A stretch of 64,000 bases of DNA from Xylocopa sonorina (Eukaryota > Arthropoda > Insecta > Hymenoptera > Apidae). A program made the position numbers and the translations under genes. The stretch is from the NCBI RefSeq assembly GCF_050948175.1, contig NW_027490254.1, positions 620,001 through 684,000 on the forward strand. The letters are read 5' to 3'. Numbering within the stretch: position 1 is the first letter of the stretch; every line of letters starts with the position of its first letter. Positions 1 through 10,700 of this stretch are shown piece by piece. Under the pieces are notes generated by a model, which saw only the letters and a program-made list of their open reading frames with translations, was not told the origin of the DNA and did not search any database.

Positions 1-173
1 GTTTTAAGAATCATAGGAACTCTATTGCTACGATACGTAGACATCTGCAAACGCTATTTCCTTGCAAGGAAGTGCGCATTTACATTTAGTTGATGTGTAG
101 ACGAGGAATACATAACACTTCGCAAATCATATTATATCTTACCATGAAACATAGAAATGAGATACGATATCGC
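1..173 (+). repeat. 173-bp monomer variant (GTGCGC, TTAGTTGATG)
   Basis: This unit lacks the T of GTGTCGC and usually carries the linked block CATTTAGTTGATGTGTAG in place of CATTCATTTGAAGTGTAG. The one-base deletion makes it a size marker: HOR periods across the window are multiples of 174 minus small integers (1217, 4871, 7480, 2608, 5389). The same variant recurs at 1218-1390, 2435-2607, 3478-3650, 46435-46607, 48870-49042 and many other places. At about 12595, 20245, 24770, 26690 and 29290 the deletion occurs without the TTAGTTGATG block, so the two changes have been separated by recombination or conversion. Confidence 0.9.
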
Positions 174-374
174 GTTTTAAGAAGCATTTGAACTCTATTG
201 CTACGATACGTAGACATCTGCAAACGCTATTTCCTTGCAAGGAAGTGTCGCATTTACATTCATTTGAATCGTAGACAAGGAATACATAACACTTCGCAAA
301 CCATGTTATATCTTACCATGAAACATAGAAATGAGATGCGATATCGCGTTTTAAGAATCATATGAACTCTATTG

Positions 375-387
375 CTACGAGACGTAG
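375..387. other. Stem-loop dyad in monomer (5-bp arms, 3-nt loop)
   Basis: CTACG and CGTAG are reverse complements separated by three bases (AGA here, ATA in most monomers). Variant monomers reading CCTAG or GGTAG in the right arm break the pairing, so only part of the array can form it. A role in DNA structure is speculative. Confidence 0.7.
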
Positions 388-404
388 ACATCTGCAATCG
401 CTAT

Positions 405-418
405 TTCCTTGCAAGGAA
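405..418. other. 14-bp perfect palindrome TTCCTTGCAAGGAA
   Basis: The sequence equals its own reverse complement, centred on TGCA. It is intact in monomers with the CTTGCAAGG variant. Monomers with CTAGCAAGG or CTCGCAAGG have a single mismatched pair, and those with CTAGCAAAG or CTAGCGAGG have more. Dyad symmetry is reported in centromeric satellites of species lacking CENP-B boxes, so it is a candidate structural or protein-binding element. That role is not shown by the sequence. Confidence 0.85.
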
Positions 419-511
419 GTGTCGCATTTACATTCATTTGAAGTGTAGACGAGGAATACATAATACTTCGCAAATCATATTATATCTTACCATGAAACAT
501 AGAATTGAGAT

Positions 512-521
512 GCGATATCGC
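512..521. other. 10-bp perfect palindrome GCGATATCGC
   Basis: Self-complementary and located at the monomer boundary, directly before GTTTTAAG. It is present in most monomers. Variants GACATCGC, GATTTCGC, GGTATCGC and AATATCTC disrupt it. It contains an EcoRV recognition site (GATATC), which predicts a 174-bp ladder in genomic digests. Confidence 0.85.
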
Positions 522-695
522 GTTTTAAGAAGAATTAGAACTCTATTGCTACGATACCTAGACATCTGCAGACGCTATTTCCTAGCAAGGAAGTGTCGCA
601 TTTACATTCATTTGAAGTGTAGACGAGGAATACATGATACTTCGCAAATCATATTATATCTTACCATGAAACATAGAAATGAGATGCGATATCGC

Positions 696-869
696 GTTTT
701 AAGAATCATAAGAACTCTATTGCTACGATACCTAGACATCTGCAAACGCTATTTCCTCGCAAGGAAGTGTCGCATTTACATTCATTTGAATCGTAGACGA
801 GGAATGCATAACACATCGCAATGAATATTATATCTTATCAGAAAACATAGATATGAGATGCAATATCTC
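696..869 (+). repeat. B-type monomer (AATATCTC end, alternative dyad)
   Basis: A distinct class whose second half reads GAATCGTAGACGAGGAATGC, CGCAATGAATATTATATC, TTATCAGAAAACATAGATAT and GAGATGCAATATCTC. It loses the GCGATATCGC palindrome but has other inverted repeats at the same place: GAGAT-GCAAT-ATCTC at 855-869 and AGATAT-8 nt-ATATCT at 849-868. Most B-type units are followed by a monomer starting GCATTTGAAC and CTTCGATACG, as at 3304, 6433, 8175 and 11304. Linked markers therefore cross the monomer boundary. Confidence 0.88.
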
Positions 870-2902
870 GTTTTAAGAAGCATTAGAACTCTATTGCTAC
901 GATACCTAGACATCTGCAGATGCTATTTCCTAGCAAGGAAGTGTCGCATTTACATTCATTTGAAGTGTAGACGAGGAATACATGATACTTCGCAAATCAT
1001 ATTATATCTTACCATGAAACATAGAAATGAGATGCGACATCGCGTTCTAAGAAGCATTAGAACACTACTGCTACGATAGGTAGACATTTGCAAACGCTAT
1101 TTCCTTGCAAGGAAGTGTCGCATTTACATTCATTTGAAGTGTAGACGAGGAATACATAACACTCCGCAAATCATATTATATCTTACCATGAAACATAGAA
1201 ATGAGATACGATATCGCGTTTTAAGAATCATAGGAACTCTATTGCTACGATACGTAGACATCTGCAAACGCTATTTCCTTGCAAGGAAGTGCGCATTTAC
1301 ATTTAGTTGATGTGTAGACGAGGAATACATGACACTTCGCAAATCATATTATATCTTACCATGAAACATAGAAATGAGATGCGATATCGCGTTTTAAGAA
1401 GCATTTGAACTCTATTGCTACGATACGTAGACATCTGCAAACGCTATTTCCTTGCAAGGAAGTGTCGCATTTACATTCATTTGAATCGTAGACAAGGAAT
1501 ACATAACACTTCGCAAATCATGTTATATCTTACCATGAAACATAGAAATGAGATGCGATATCGCGTTTTAAGAATCATATGAACTCTATTGCTACGAGAC
1601 GTAGACATCTGCAATCGCTATTTCCTTGCAAGGAAGTGTCGCATTTACATTCATTTGAAGTGTAGACGAGGAATACATAACACTTCGCAAATCATATTAT
1701 ATCTTACCATGAAACATAGAATTGAGATGCGATATCGCGTTTTAAGAAGTATTAGAACTCTATTGCTACGATACCTAGACATCTGCAGACGCTATTTCCT
1801 AGCAAGGAAGTGTCGCATTTACATTCATTTGAAGTGTAGACGAGGAATACATGATACTTCGCAAATCATATTATATCTTACCATGAAACATAGAAATGAG
1901 ATGCGATATCGCGTTTTAAGAATCATAAGAACTCTATTGCTACGATACCTAGACATCTGCAAACGCTATTTCCTCGCAAGGAAGTGTCGCATTTACATTC
2001 ATTTGAATCGTAGACGAGGAATGCATAACACATCGCAATGAATATTATATCTTATCAGAAAACATAGATATGAGATGCAATATCTCGTTTTAAGAAGCAT
2101 TAGAACTCTATTGCTACGATACCTAGACATCTGCAGATGCTATTCCCTAGCAAGGAAGTGTCGCATTTACATTCATTAGAAGTGTAGACGAGGAATACAT
2201 GATACTTCGCAAATCATATTATATCTTACCATGAAACATAGAAATGAGATGCGACATCGCGTTCTAAGAAGCATTAGAACACTACTGCTACGATAGGTAG
2301 ACATTTGCAAACGCTATTTCCTTGCAAGGAAGTGTCGCATTTACATTCATTTGAAGTGTAGACGAGGAATACATAACACTCCGCAAATCATATTATATCT
2401 TACCATGAAACATAGAAATGAGATACGATATCGCGTTTTAAGAATCATAGGAACTCTATTGCTACGATACGTAGACATCTGCAAACGCTATTTCCTTGCA
2501 AGGAAGTGCGCATTTACATTTAGTTGATGTGTAGACGAGGAATACATAACACTTCGCAAATCATATTATATCTTACCATGAAACATAGAAATGAGATGCG
2601 ATATCGCGTTTTAAGAAGCATTTGAACTCTATTGCTACGATACGTAGACATCTGCAAACGCTATTTCCTTGCAAGGAAGTGTCGCATTTACATTCATTTG
2701 AATCGTAGACAAGGAATACATAACACTTCGCAAATCATGTTATATCTTACCATGAAACATAGAAATGAGATGCGATATCGCGTTTTAAGAATCATATGAA
2801 CTCTATTGCTACGAGACGTAGACATCTGCAATCGCTATTTCCTTGCAAGGAAGTGTCGCATTTACATTCATTTGAAGTGTAGACGAGGAATACATAACAC
2901 TT

Positions 2903-5900
2903 CGCAAATCATATTATATCTTACCATGAAACATAGAATTGAGATGCGATATCGCGTTTTAAGAAGTATTAGAACACTATTGCTACGATACCTAGACATC
3001 TGCAGACGCTATTTCCTAGCAAGGAAGTGTCGCATTTACATTCATTTGAAGTGTAGACGAGGAATACATGATACTTCGCAAATCATATTATATCTTACCA
3101 TGAAACATAGAAATGAGATGCGATATCGCGTTTTAAGAATCATAAGAACTCTATTGCTACGATACCTAGACATCTGCAAACGCTATTTCCTCGCAAGGAA
3201 GTGTCGCATTTACATTCATTTGAATCGTAGACGAGGAATGCATAACACATCGCAATGAATATTATATCTTATCAGAAAACATAGATATGAGATGCAATAT
3301 CTCGTTTTAAGAAGCATTTGAACTCTATTGCTTCGATACGTAGACATCTGCAAACGCTATTTCCTAGCAAGGAAGTGTCGCATTTACATTCATTTGAAGT
3401 GTAGACGAGGATTACATAACACTTCGCAAATCATATTATATCTTACCATGAAACATAGAAATGAGATGCGATATCGCGTTTTAAGAATCATAAGAACTCT
3501 ATTGCTACGATGCGTTGACATCTGCAAACGCTATTTCCTTGCAAGGAAGTGCGCATTTACATTTAGTTGATGTGTAGACGAGGAATACATAACACTTCGC
3601 AAATCATATTATATCTTACCATGAAACATAGAAATGAGATACGATATCGCGTTTTAAGAAGCATTAGAACACTATTGCTACGATAGGTAGACATTTGCAA
3701 ACGCTATTTCCTAGCAAAGAAGTCTCGCATTTACATTCATTTGAAGTATAGGCGAGGAATACATAACACTTCGCAAATAATATTACATCTTACCATGAAA
3801 CATAGAAATGAGATGCGATATCGCGTTTTAAGAAGCATTAGAACTCTATTGCTACGATACGTAGACTTCTGCTATCGCTATTTCCTAGCAAGGAAGTGTC
3901 GCATTTACATTCATTTGAAGTGTAGACGAGGAATACATGATACTTCGCAAATCATATTATATCTTACCATGAAACATAGAAATGAGATGCGATATCTCGT
4001 TTTAAGAAGCATTTGAACACTACTGCTACGATAGGTAGACATTTGCAAACGCTATTTCCGTGAAAGGAAGTGTCGCATTTACATTCATTTGAAGTGTAGG
4101 CGAGGAATACATAACACTTCGCCAATCATATTATATCTTACCATGAAACATAGAAATGAGATGCGGTATCGCGTTTTAAGAATCATGGGAACTCTATTGC
4201 TACGATACGTAGACATCTGCAAGCGCTATTTCCTTGCAAAGAAGTGTCGCATTTACATTCATTTGAAGTGTAGGCGAGGAATACATAACACTTCGCAAAT
4301 CATATTATATCTTACCATGAAACATAGAAATGAGATGCGATATCGCGTTTTAAGAATCATAAGAATTCTATTGCTACGATACGTTGACATCTGCAAACGC
4401 TATTTCCTTGCAAGGAAGTGCGCATTTACATTTAGTTGATGTGTAGACGAGGAATGGATAACACTTCGCAAATCATATTATATCTTACCATGAAACATAG
4501 AAATGAGATGCGATATCGCGTTTTAAGAAGCATTAGAACTCTATTGCTGCGATACGTAGACATCTGCAAACGCTATTTCCTTGTATGGAAGTGCCGCATT
4601 TACATTCATTTGAAGTGTAGACGAGGAATACATGACACTTCGCAAATCATATTATATCTTACCATGAAACATAGAAGTGAGATGCGATATCGCGTTTTAA
4701 GAATCATATGAACTCTATTGCTATCGAGACGTAGACATCTGCAATCGCTATTTCCTTGCAAGGAAGTGTCGCATTTACATTCATTTGAAGTGTAGACAAG
4801 GAATACATGACACTTCGCAAATCATATTATATCTTACCATGAAACATAGAAATGAGATTCGACATCGCGTTTTAAGAAGCATTAGATAGCTATTGCTACA
4901 ATACGTAGACATCTGCAAACGCTATTTCCTAGCGAGGAAGTATCGCATTCACATTCATTTGAAGTGTAGACAAGGAATACATAACACTTCGCAAATCATG
5001 TTATATCTTACCATGAAACATAGAAATGAGATGCGATATCGCGTTTTAAGAAGCATTAGAACACTATTGCTACGATAGGTAGACATTTGCAAAAGCTATT
5101 TCCTAGGAAAGAAGTCTCGCATTTACATTCATTTGAAGTATAGGCGAGGAATACATAACACTTCGCAAATAATATTACATCTTACCATGAAACATAGAAA
5201 TGAGATGCGATATCGCGTTTTAAGAAGCATTAGAACACTATTGCTACGATACGTAGACATTTGCAAACGCTATTTCCTAGCAAAGAAGTCTCGCATTTAC
5301 ATTCATTTGAAGTATAGGCGAGGAATACATAACACTTCGCAAATAATATTACATCTTACCATGAAGCATAGAAATGAGATGCGATATCGCGTTTTAAGAA
5401 GCATTAGAACTCTATTGCTACGATACCTAGACATCTGCAGACGCTATTTCCTAGCAAGGAAGTGTCGCATTTGCATTCATTTGAAGTGTAGACGAGGAAT
5501 ACATGATACCTCGCAAATCATATTATATCTTACCATGAAACATAGAAATGAGATGCGATATCGCGTTTTAAGAAGCATTAGAACTCTATTGCTACGATAC
5601 CTAGACATCTGCAGATGCTATTTCCTAGCAAGGAAGTGTCGCATTTACATTCATTTGAAGTGTAGACGAGGAATACATGATACCTCGCAAATCATATTAT
5701 ATCTTACCATGACACATAGAAATGAGATGCGATATCGCGTTTTAAGAAGCATTAGAACTCTATTGCTACGATGCCTAGACATCTGCAGATGCTATTTCCT
5801 AGCAAGGAAGTGTCGCATTTACATTCATTTGAAGTATAGGCGAGGAATACATAACACTTCGCAAATAATATTACATCTTACCATGAAACATAGAAATGAG

Positions 5901-7773
5901 ATGCGATATCGCGTTTAAAGAAGCATTAGAACTCTATTGCTACGATACCTAGACATCTGCAGACGCTATTTCCTAGCAAGGAAGTGTCGCATTTGCATTC
6001 ATTTGAAGTGTAGACGAGGAATACATGATACTTCGCAAATCATATTATATCTTACCATGAAACATAGAAATGAGATGCGATATCGCGTTTTAAGAAGCAT
6101 TAGAACTCTATTGCTACGATACCTAGACATCTGCAAATGCTATTTCCTAGCAAGGAAGTGTCGCATTTACATTCATTTGAAGTGTAGACGAGGAATACAT
6201 GATACTTCGCAAATCATATTATATCTTACCATGAAACATAGAAATGAGATGCGATATCGCGTTTTAAGAATCATAAGAACTCTATTGCTACGATACCTAG
6301 ACATCTGCAAACGCTATTTCCTCGCAAGGAAGTGCCGCATTTACATTCATTTGAATCGTAGACGAGGAATGCATAACACATCGCAATGAATATTATATCT
6401 TATCAGGAAACATAGATATGAGATGCAATATCTCGTTTTAAGAAGCATTTGAACTCTATTGCTTCGATACGTAGACATCTGCAAACGCTATTTCCTAGCA
6501 AGGAAGTGTCGCATTTACATTCATTTGAAGTGTAGACGAGGATTACATAACACTTCGCAAATCATATTATATCTTACCATGAAACATAGAAATGAGATGC
6601 GATATCGCGTTTTAAGAAGCATTAGAACTTTATTGCTACGATACGTAGACTTCTGCAAACGCTATTTCCTAGCAAGGAAGTGTCGCATTTACATTCATTT
6701 GAAGTGTAGACGAGGAATCAATAACACTTCGCAAATCATATTATATCTTACCATGAAACATAGAAATAAGATGCGACATCGCGTTCTAAGAAGCATTAGA
6801 ACACTACTGCTACGATAGGTAGACATCTGCAAACGCTATTTCCTAGCGAGGAAGTATCGCATTCACATTCATTTGAACTGTAGACGAGGAATACATGATA
6901 CTTCGCAAATCATATTATATCATACCATGAAACATAGAAATGAGATGCGATTTCGCGTTTTAAGAAGCATTAGAACACTATTGCTACGATAGGTAGACAT
7001 TTGCAAACGCTATTTCCTAGCAAAGAAGTCTCGCATTTACATTCATTTGAAGTATAGGCGAGGAATACATAACACTTCGCAAATAATATTACATCTTACC
7101 ATGAAACATAGAAATGAGATGCGATATCGCGTTTTAAGAAGCATTAGAACCCTATTGCTACGATACGTAGACATCTGCAAACGCTATTTCCTTGCAAGGA
7201 AGTGTCGCATTTACATTCATTTGAATCGTAGACAAGGAATACATAACACTTCGCAAATCATGTTATATCTTACCATGAAACATAGAAATGAGATGCGATA
7301 TCGCGTTTTAAGAATCATATGAACTCTATTGCTACGAGACGTAGACATCTGCAATCGCTATTTCCTAGCAAGGAAGTGTCGCATTTACATTCATTTGAAG
7401 TGTAGACGAGGATTACGTAACACTTCGCAAATCATATTATATCTTACCATGAAACATAGAAATGAGATGCGATATCGCGTTTTAAGAAGCATTAGAACTT
7501 TATTGCTACGATACGTAGACTTCTGCAAACGCTATTTCCTAGCAAGGAAGTGTCGCATTTACATTCATTTGAAGTGTAGACGAGGAATCAATAACACTTC
7601 GCAAATCATATTATATCTTACCATGAAACATAGAAATAAGATGCGACATCGCGTTCTAAGAAGCATTAGAACATTACTGCTACGATAGGTAGACATTTGC
7701 AAACGCTATTTCCTTGCAAGGAAGTGTCGCATTTAAATTCATTTGAAGTGTAGACGAGGAACACGTAACACTC
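2903..7773 (+). repeat. 28-monomer tandem duplication, copy 1 (4871 bp)
   Basis: Positions here recur 4871 bp downstream (28x174 minus 1), for example 3304 with 8175, 4089 with 8960, 5133 with 10004 and 7329 with 12200. The left edge is defined by the mismatch CACTTCGC versus CACTCCGC at 7773. The order of single-base markers is preserved in both copies: the extra base in CTATCGAGAC near 4723 and 9594, the TTTAAAG variant near 5913 and 10784, and CTTGTATGG near 4582 and 9453. Differences between the copies are few by eye, for example CATCTGCAG versus CATCGGCAG near 5433/10304 and CAAATGC versus CAGATGC near 6134/11005. Its left end overlaps the third 1217-bp HOR copy. Confidence 0.88.
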
Positions 7774-10700
7774 CGCAAATCATATTATATCTTACCATGA
7801 AACATAGAATTGAGATGCGATATCGCGTTTTAAGAAGTATTAGAACTCTATTGCTACGATACCTAGACATCTGCAGACGCTATTTCCTAGCAAGGAAGTG
7901 TCGCATTTACATTCATTTGAAGTGTAGACGAGGAATACATGATACTTCGCAAATCATATTATATCTTACCATGAAACATAGAAATGAGATGCGATATCGC
8001 GTTTTAAGAATCATAAGAACTCTATTGCTACGATACCTAGACATCTGCAAACGCTATTTCCTCGCAAGGAAGTGTCGCATTTACATTCATTTGAATCGTA
8101 GACGAGGAATGCATAACACATCGCAATGAATATTATATCTTATCAGAAAACATAGATATGAGATGCAATATCTCGTTTTAAGAAGCATTTGAACTCTATT
8201 GCTTCGATACGTAGACATCTGCAAACGCTATTTCCTAGCAAGGAAGTGTCGCATTTACATTCATTTGAAGTGTAGACGAGGATTACATAACACTTCGCAA
8301 ATCATATTATATCTTACCATGAAACATAGAAATGAGATGCGATATCGCGTTTTAAGAATCATAAGAACTCTATTGCTACGATACGTTGACATCTGCAAAC
8401 GCTATTTCCTTGCAAGGAAGTGCGCATTTACATTTAGTTGATGTGTAGACGAGGAATACATAACACTTCGCAAATCATATTATATCTTACCATGAAACAT
8501 AGAAATGAGATACGATATCGCGTTTTAAGAAGCATTAGAACACTATTGCTACGATAGGTAGACATTTGCAAACGCTATTTCCTAGCAAAGAAGTCTCGCA
8601 TTTACATTCATTTGAAGTATAGGCGAGGAATACATAACACTTCGCAAATAATATTACATCTTACCATGAAACATAGAAATGAGATGCGATATCGCGTTTT
8701 AAGAAGCATTAGAACTCTATTGCTACGATACGTAGACTTCTGCTATCGCTATTTCCTAGCAAGGAAGTGTCGCATTTACATTCATTTGAAGTGTAGACGA
8801 GGAATACATGATACTTCGCAAATCATATTATATCTTACCATGAAACATAGAAATGAGATGCGATATCTCGTTTTAAGAAGCATTTGAACACTACTGCTAC
8901 GATAGGTAGACATTTGCAAACGCTATTTCCGTGAAAGGAAGTGTCGCATTTACATTCATTTGAAGTGTAGGCGAGGAATACATAACACTTCGCCAATCAT
9001 ATTATATCTTACCATGAAACATAGAAATGAGATGCGGTATCGCGTTTTAAGAATCATGGGAACTCTATTGCTACGATACGTAGACATCTGCAAACGCTAT
9101 TTCCTTGCAAAGAAGTGTCGCATTTACATTCATTTGAAGTGTAGGCGAGGAATACATAACACTTCGCAAATCATATTATATCTTACCATGAAACATAGAA
9201 ATGAGATGCGATATCGCGTTTTAAGAATCATAAGAATTCTATTGCTACGATACGTTGACATCTGCAAACGCTATTTCCTTGCAAGGAAGTGCGCATTTAC
9301 ATTTAGTTGATGTGTAGACGAGGAATGGATAACACTTCGCAAATCATATTATATCTTACCATGAAACATAGAAATGAGATGCGATATCGCGTTTTAAGAA
9401 GCATTAGAACTCTATTGCTGCGATACGTAGACATCTGCAAACGCTATTTCCTTGTATGGAAGTGCCGCATTTACATTCATTTGAAGTGTAGACGAGGAAT
9501 ACATGACACTTCGCAAATCATATTATATCTTACCATGAAACATAGAAGTGAGATGCGATATCGCGTTTTAAGAATCATATGAACTCTATTGCTATCGAGA
9601 CGTAGACATCTGCAATCGCTATTTCCTTGCAAGGAAGTGTCGCATTTACATTCATTTGAAGTGTAGACAAGGAATACATGACACTTCGCAAATCATATTA
9701 TATCTTACCATGAAACATAGAAATGAGATTCGACATCGCGTTTTAAGAAGCATTAGATAGCTATTGCTACAATACGTAGACATCTGCAAACGCTATTTCC
9801 TAGCGAGGAAGTATCGCATTCACATTCATTTGAAGTGTAGACAAGGAATACATAACACTTCGCAAATCATGTTATATCTTACCATGAAACATAGAAATGA
9901 GATGCGATATCGCGTTTTAAGAAGCATTAGAACACTATTGCTACGATAGGTAGACATTTGCAAAAGCTATTTCCTAGGAAAGAAGTCTCGCATTTACATT
10001 CATTTGAAGTATAGGCGAGGAATACATAACACTTCGCAAATAATATTACATCTTACCATGAAACATAGAAATGAGATGCGATATCGCGTTTTAAGAAGCA
10101 TTAGAACACTATTGCTACGATACGTAGACATTTGCAAACGCTATTTCCTAGCAAAGAAGTCTCGCATTTACATTCATTTGAAGTATAGGCGAGGAATACA
10201 TAACACTTCGCAAATAATATTACATCTTACCATGAAGCATAGAAATGAGATGCGATATCGCGTTTTAAGAAGCATTAGAACTCTATTGCTACGATACCTA
10301 GACATCGGCAGACGCTATTTCCTAGCAAGGAAGTGTCGCATTTGCATTCATTTGAAGTGTAGACGAGGAATACATGATACCTCGCAAATCATATTATATC
10401 TTACCATGAAACATAGAAATGAGATGCGATATCGCGTTTTAAGAAGCATTAGAACTCTATTGCTACGATACCTAGACATCTGCAGATGCTATTTCCTAGC
10501 AAGGAAGTGTCGCATTTACATTCATTTGAAGTGTAGACGAGGAATACATGATACCTCGCAAATCATATTATATCTTACCATGACACATAGAAATGAGATG
10601 CGATATCGCGTTTTAAGAAGCATTAGAACTCTATTGCTACGATGCCTAGACATCTGCAGATGCTATTTCCTAGCAAGGAAGTGTCGCATTTACATTCATT

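Larger units (their letters stand above)
348..521 (+). repeat. Exemplar 174-bp monomer (standard A-type 3' end)
   Basis: A full-length representative unit, taken from GTTTTAAG to the last base before the next GTTTTAAG. The phase is a convention; the array has no natural start. Internal landmarks are a stem-loop CTACG-AGA-CGTAG at 375-387, the 14-bp palindrome at 405-418, the CTTCGCAAATCATATTATAT block at 466-485, and the 10-bp palindrome GCGATATCGC at 512-521. Variable positions that distinguish monomer types are bases 358-364 (TCATATG, TCATAAG, TCATAGG, GCATTAG, GCATTTG), 380-385 (CGTAG, CCTAG, GGTAG, CGTTG), 394-400 (CAAACGC, CAATCGC, CAGACGC, CAGATGC), 408-411 (CTTGC, CTAGC, CTCGC) and 440-446 (GAAGTG, GAATCG, GAAGTATAGG). 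Confidence 0.95.
1..3303 (+). repeat. 7-monomer HOR, 1217-bp period (about 2.7 copies)
   Basis: Copies run 1-1217, 1218-2434 and 2435-3303, the last stopping after five of seven monomers. In order the monomers are: (1) TCATAGG with the one-base-short GTGCGC, 173 bp; (2) GCATTTG with GAATCGTAGACAAGG; (3) TCATATG with CGAGACGTAG; (4) CCTAG with CAGACGC; (5) TCATAAG with CTCGC and the B-type 3' end AATATCTC; (6) CCTAG with CAGATGC; (7) GGTAG with ACATTTGC. The period is 7x174 minus 1 because one monomer is 173 bp. By eye the first two copies differ at about seven positions, for example 301/1518, 469/1686 and 531/1748. Monomers within a copy differ by several percent. The array enters from the left edge, so its phase is arbitrary. 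Confidence 0.92.

Noticed and set aside
424..440. Short internal sub-repeat (CATTTACATTCATTT) as the ancestral unit of the monomer
   Set aside because: Only two to three degenerate copies of a 6-bp motif, confined to one site. The rest of the monomer shows no shorter periodicity.
466..485. CENP-B box in the CTTCGCAAATCATATT block
   Set aside because: The core pattern TTCGnnnnAnnCGGG is not met: after TTCG the required A and the CGGG are absent. No other TTCG in the monomer fits.
478..487. TATA-like TATTATATCT as a promoter in each monomer
   Set aside because: AT-rich sequence in every unit with no other promoter element and no downstream gene. There is no evidence of transcription from sequence alone.
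372..824. Open reading frames of 60-261 residues throughout, such as 372-824, 5133-5918, 13417-13950 and 38459-39103, as protein-coding genes
   Set aside because: They are the same 58-codon monomer read repeatedly. Many open only at TTG. They end where a variant monomer brings TAG (GATAGG), TGA (ATTTGA, ATATGA, AATGAA) or a one-base shift. Many common variants change the residue, and there is no promoter, intron or unique flank. They are shadows of a stop-poor repeat.
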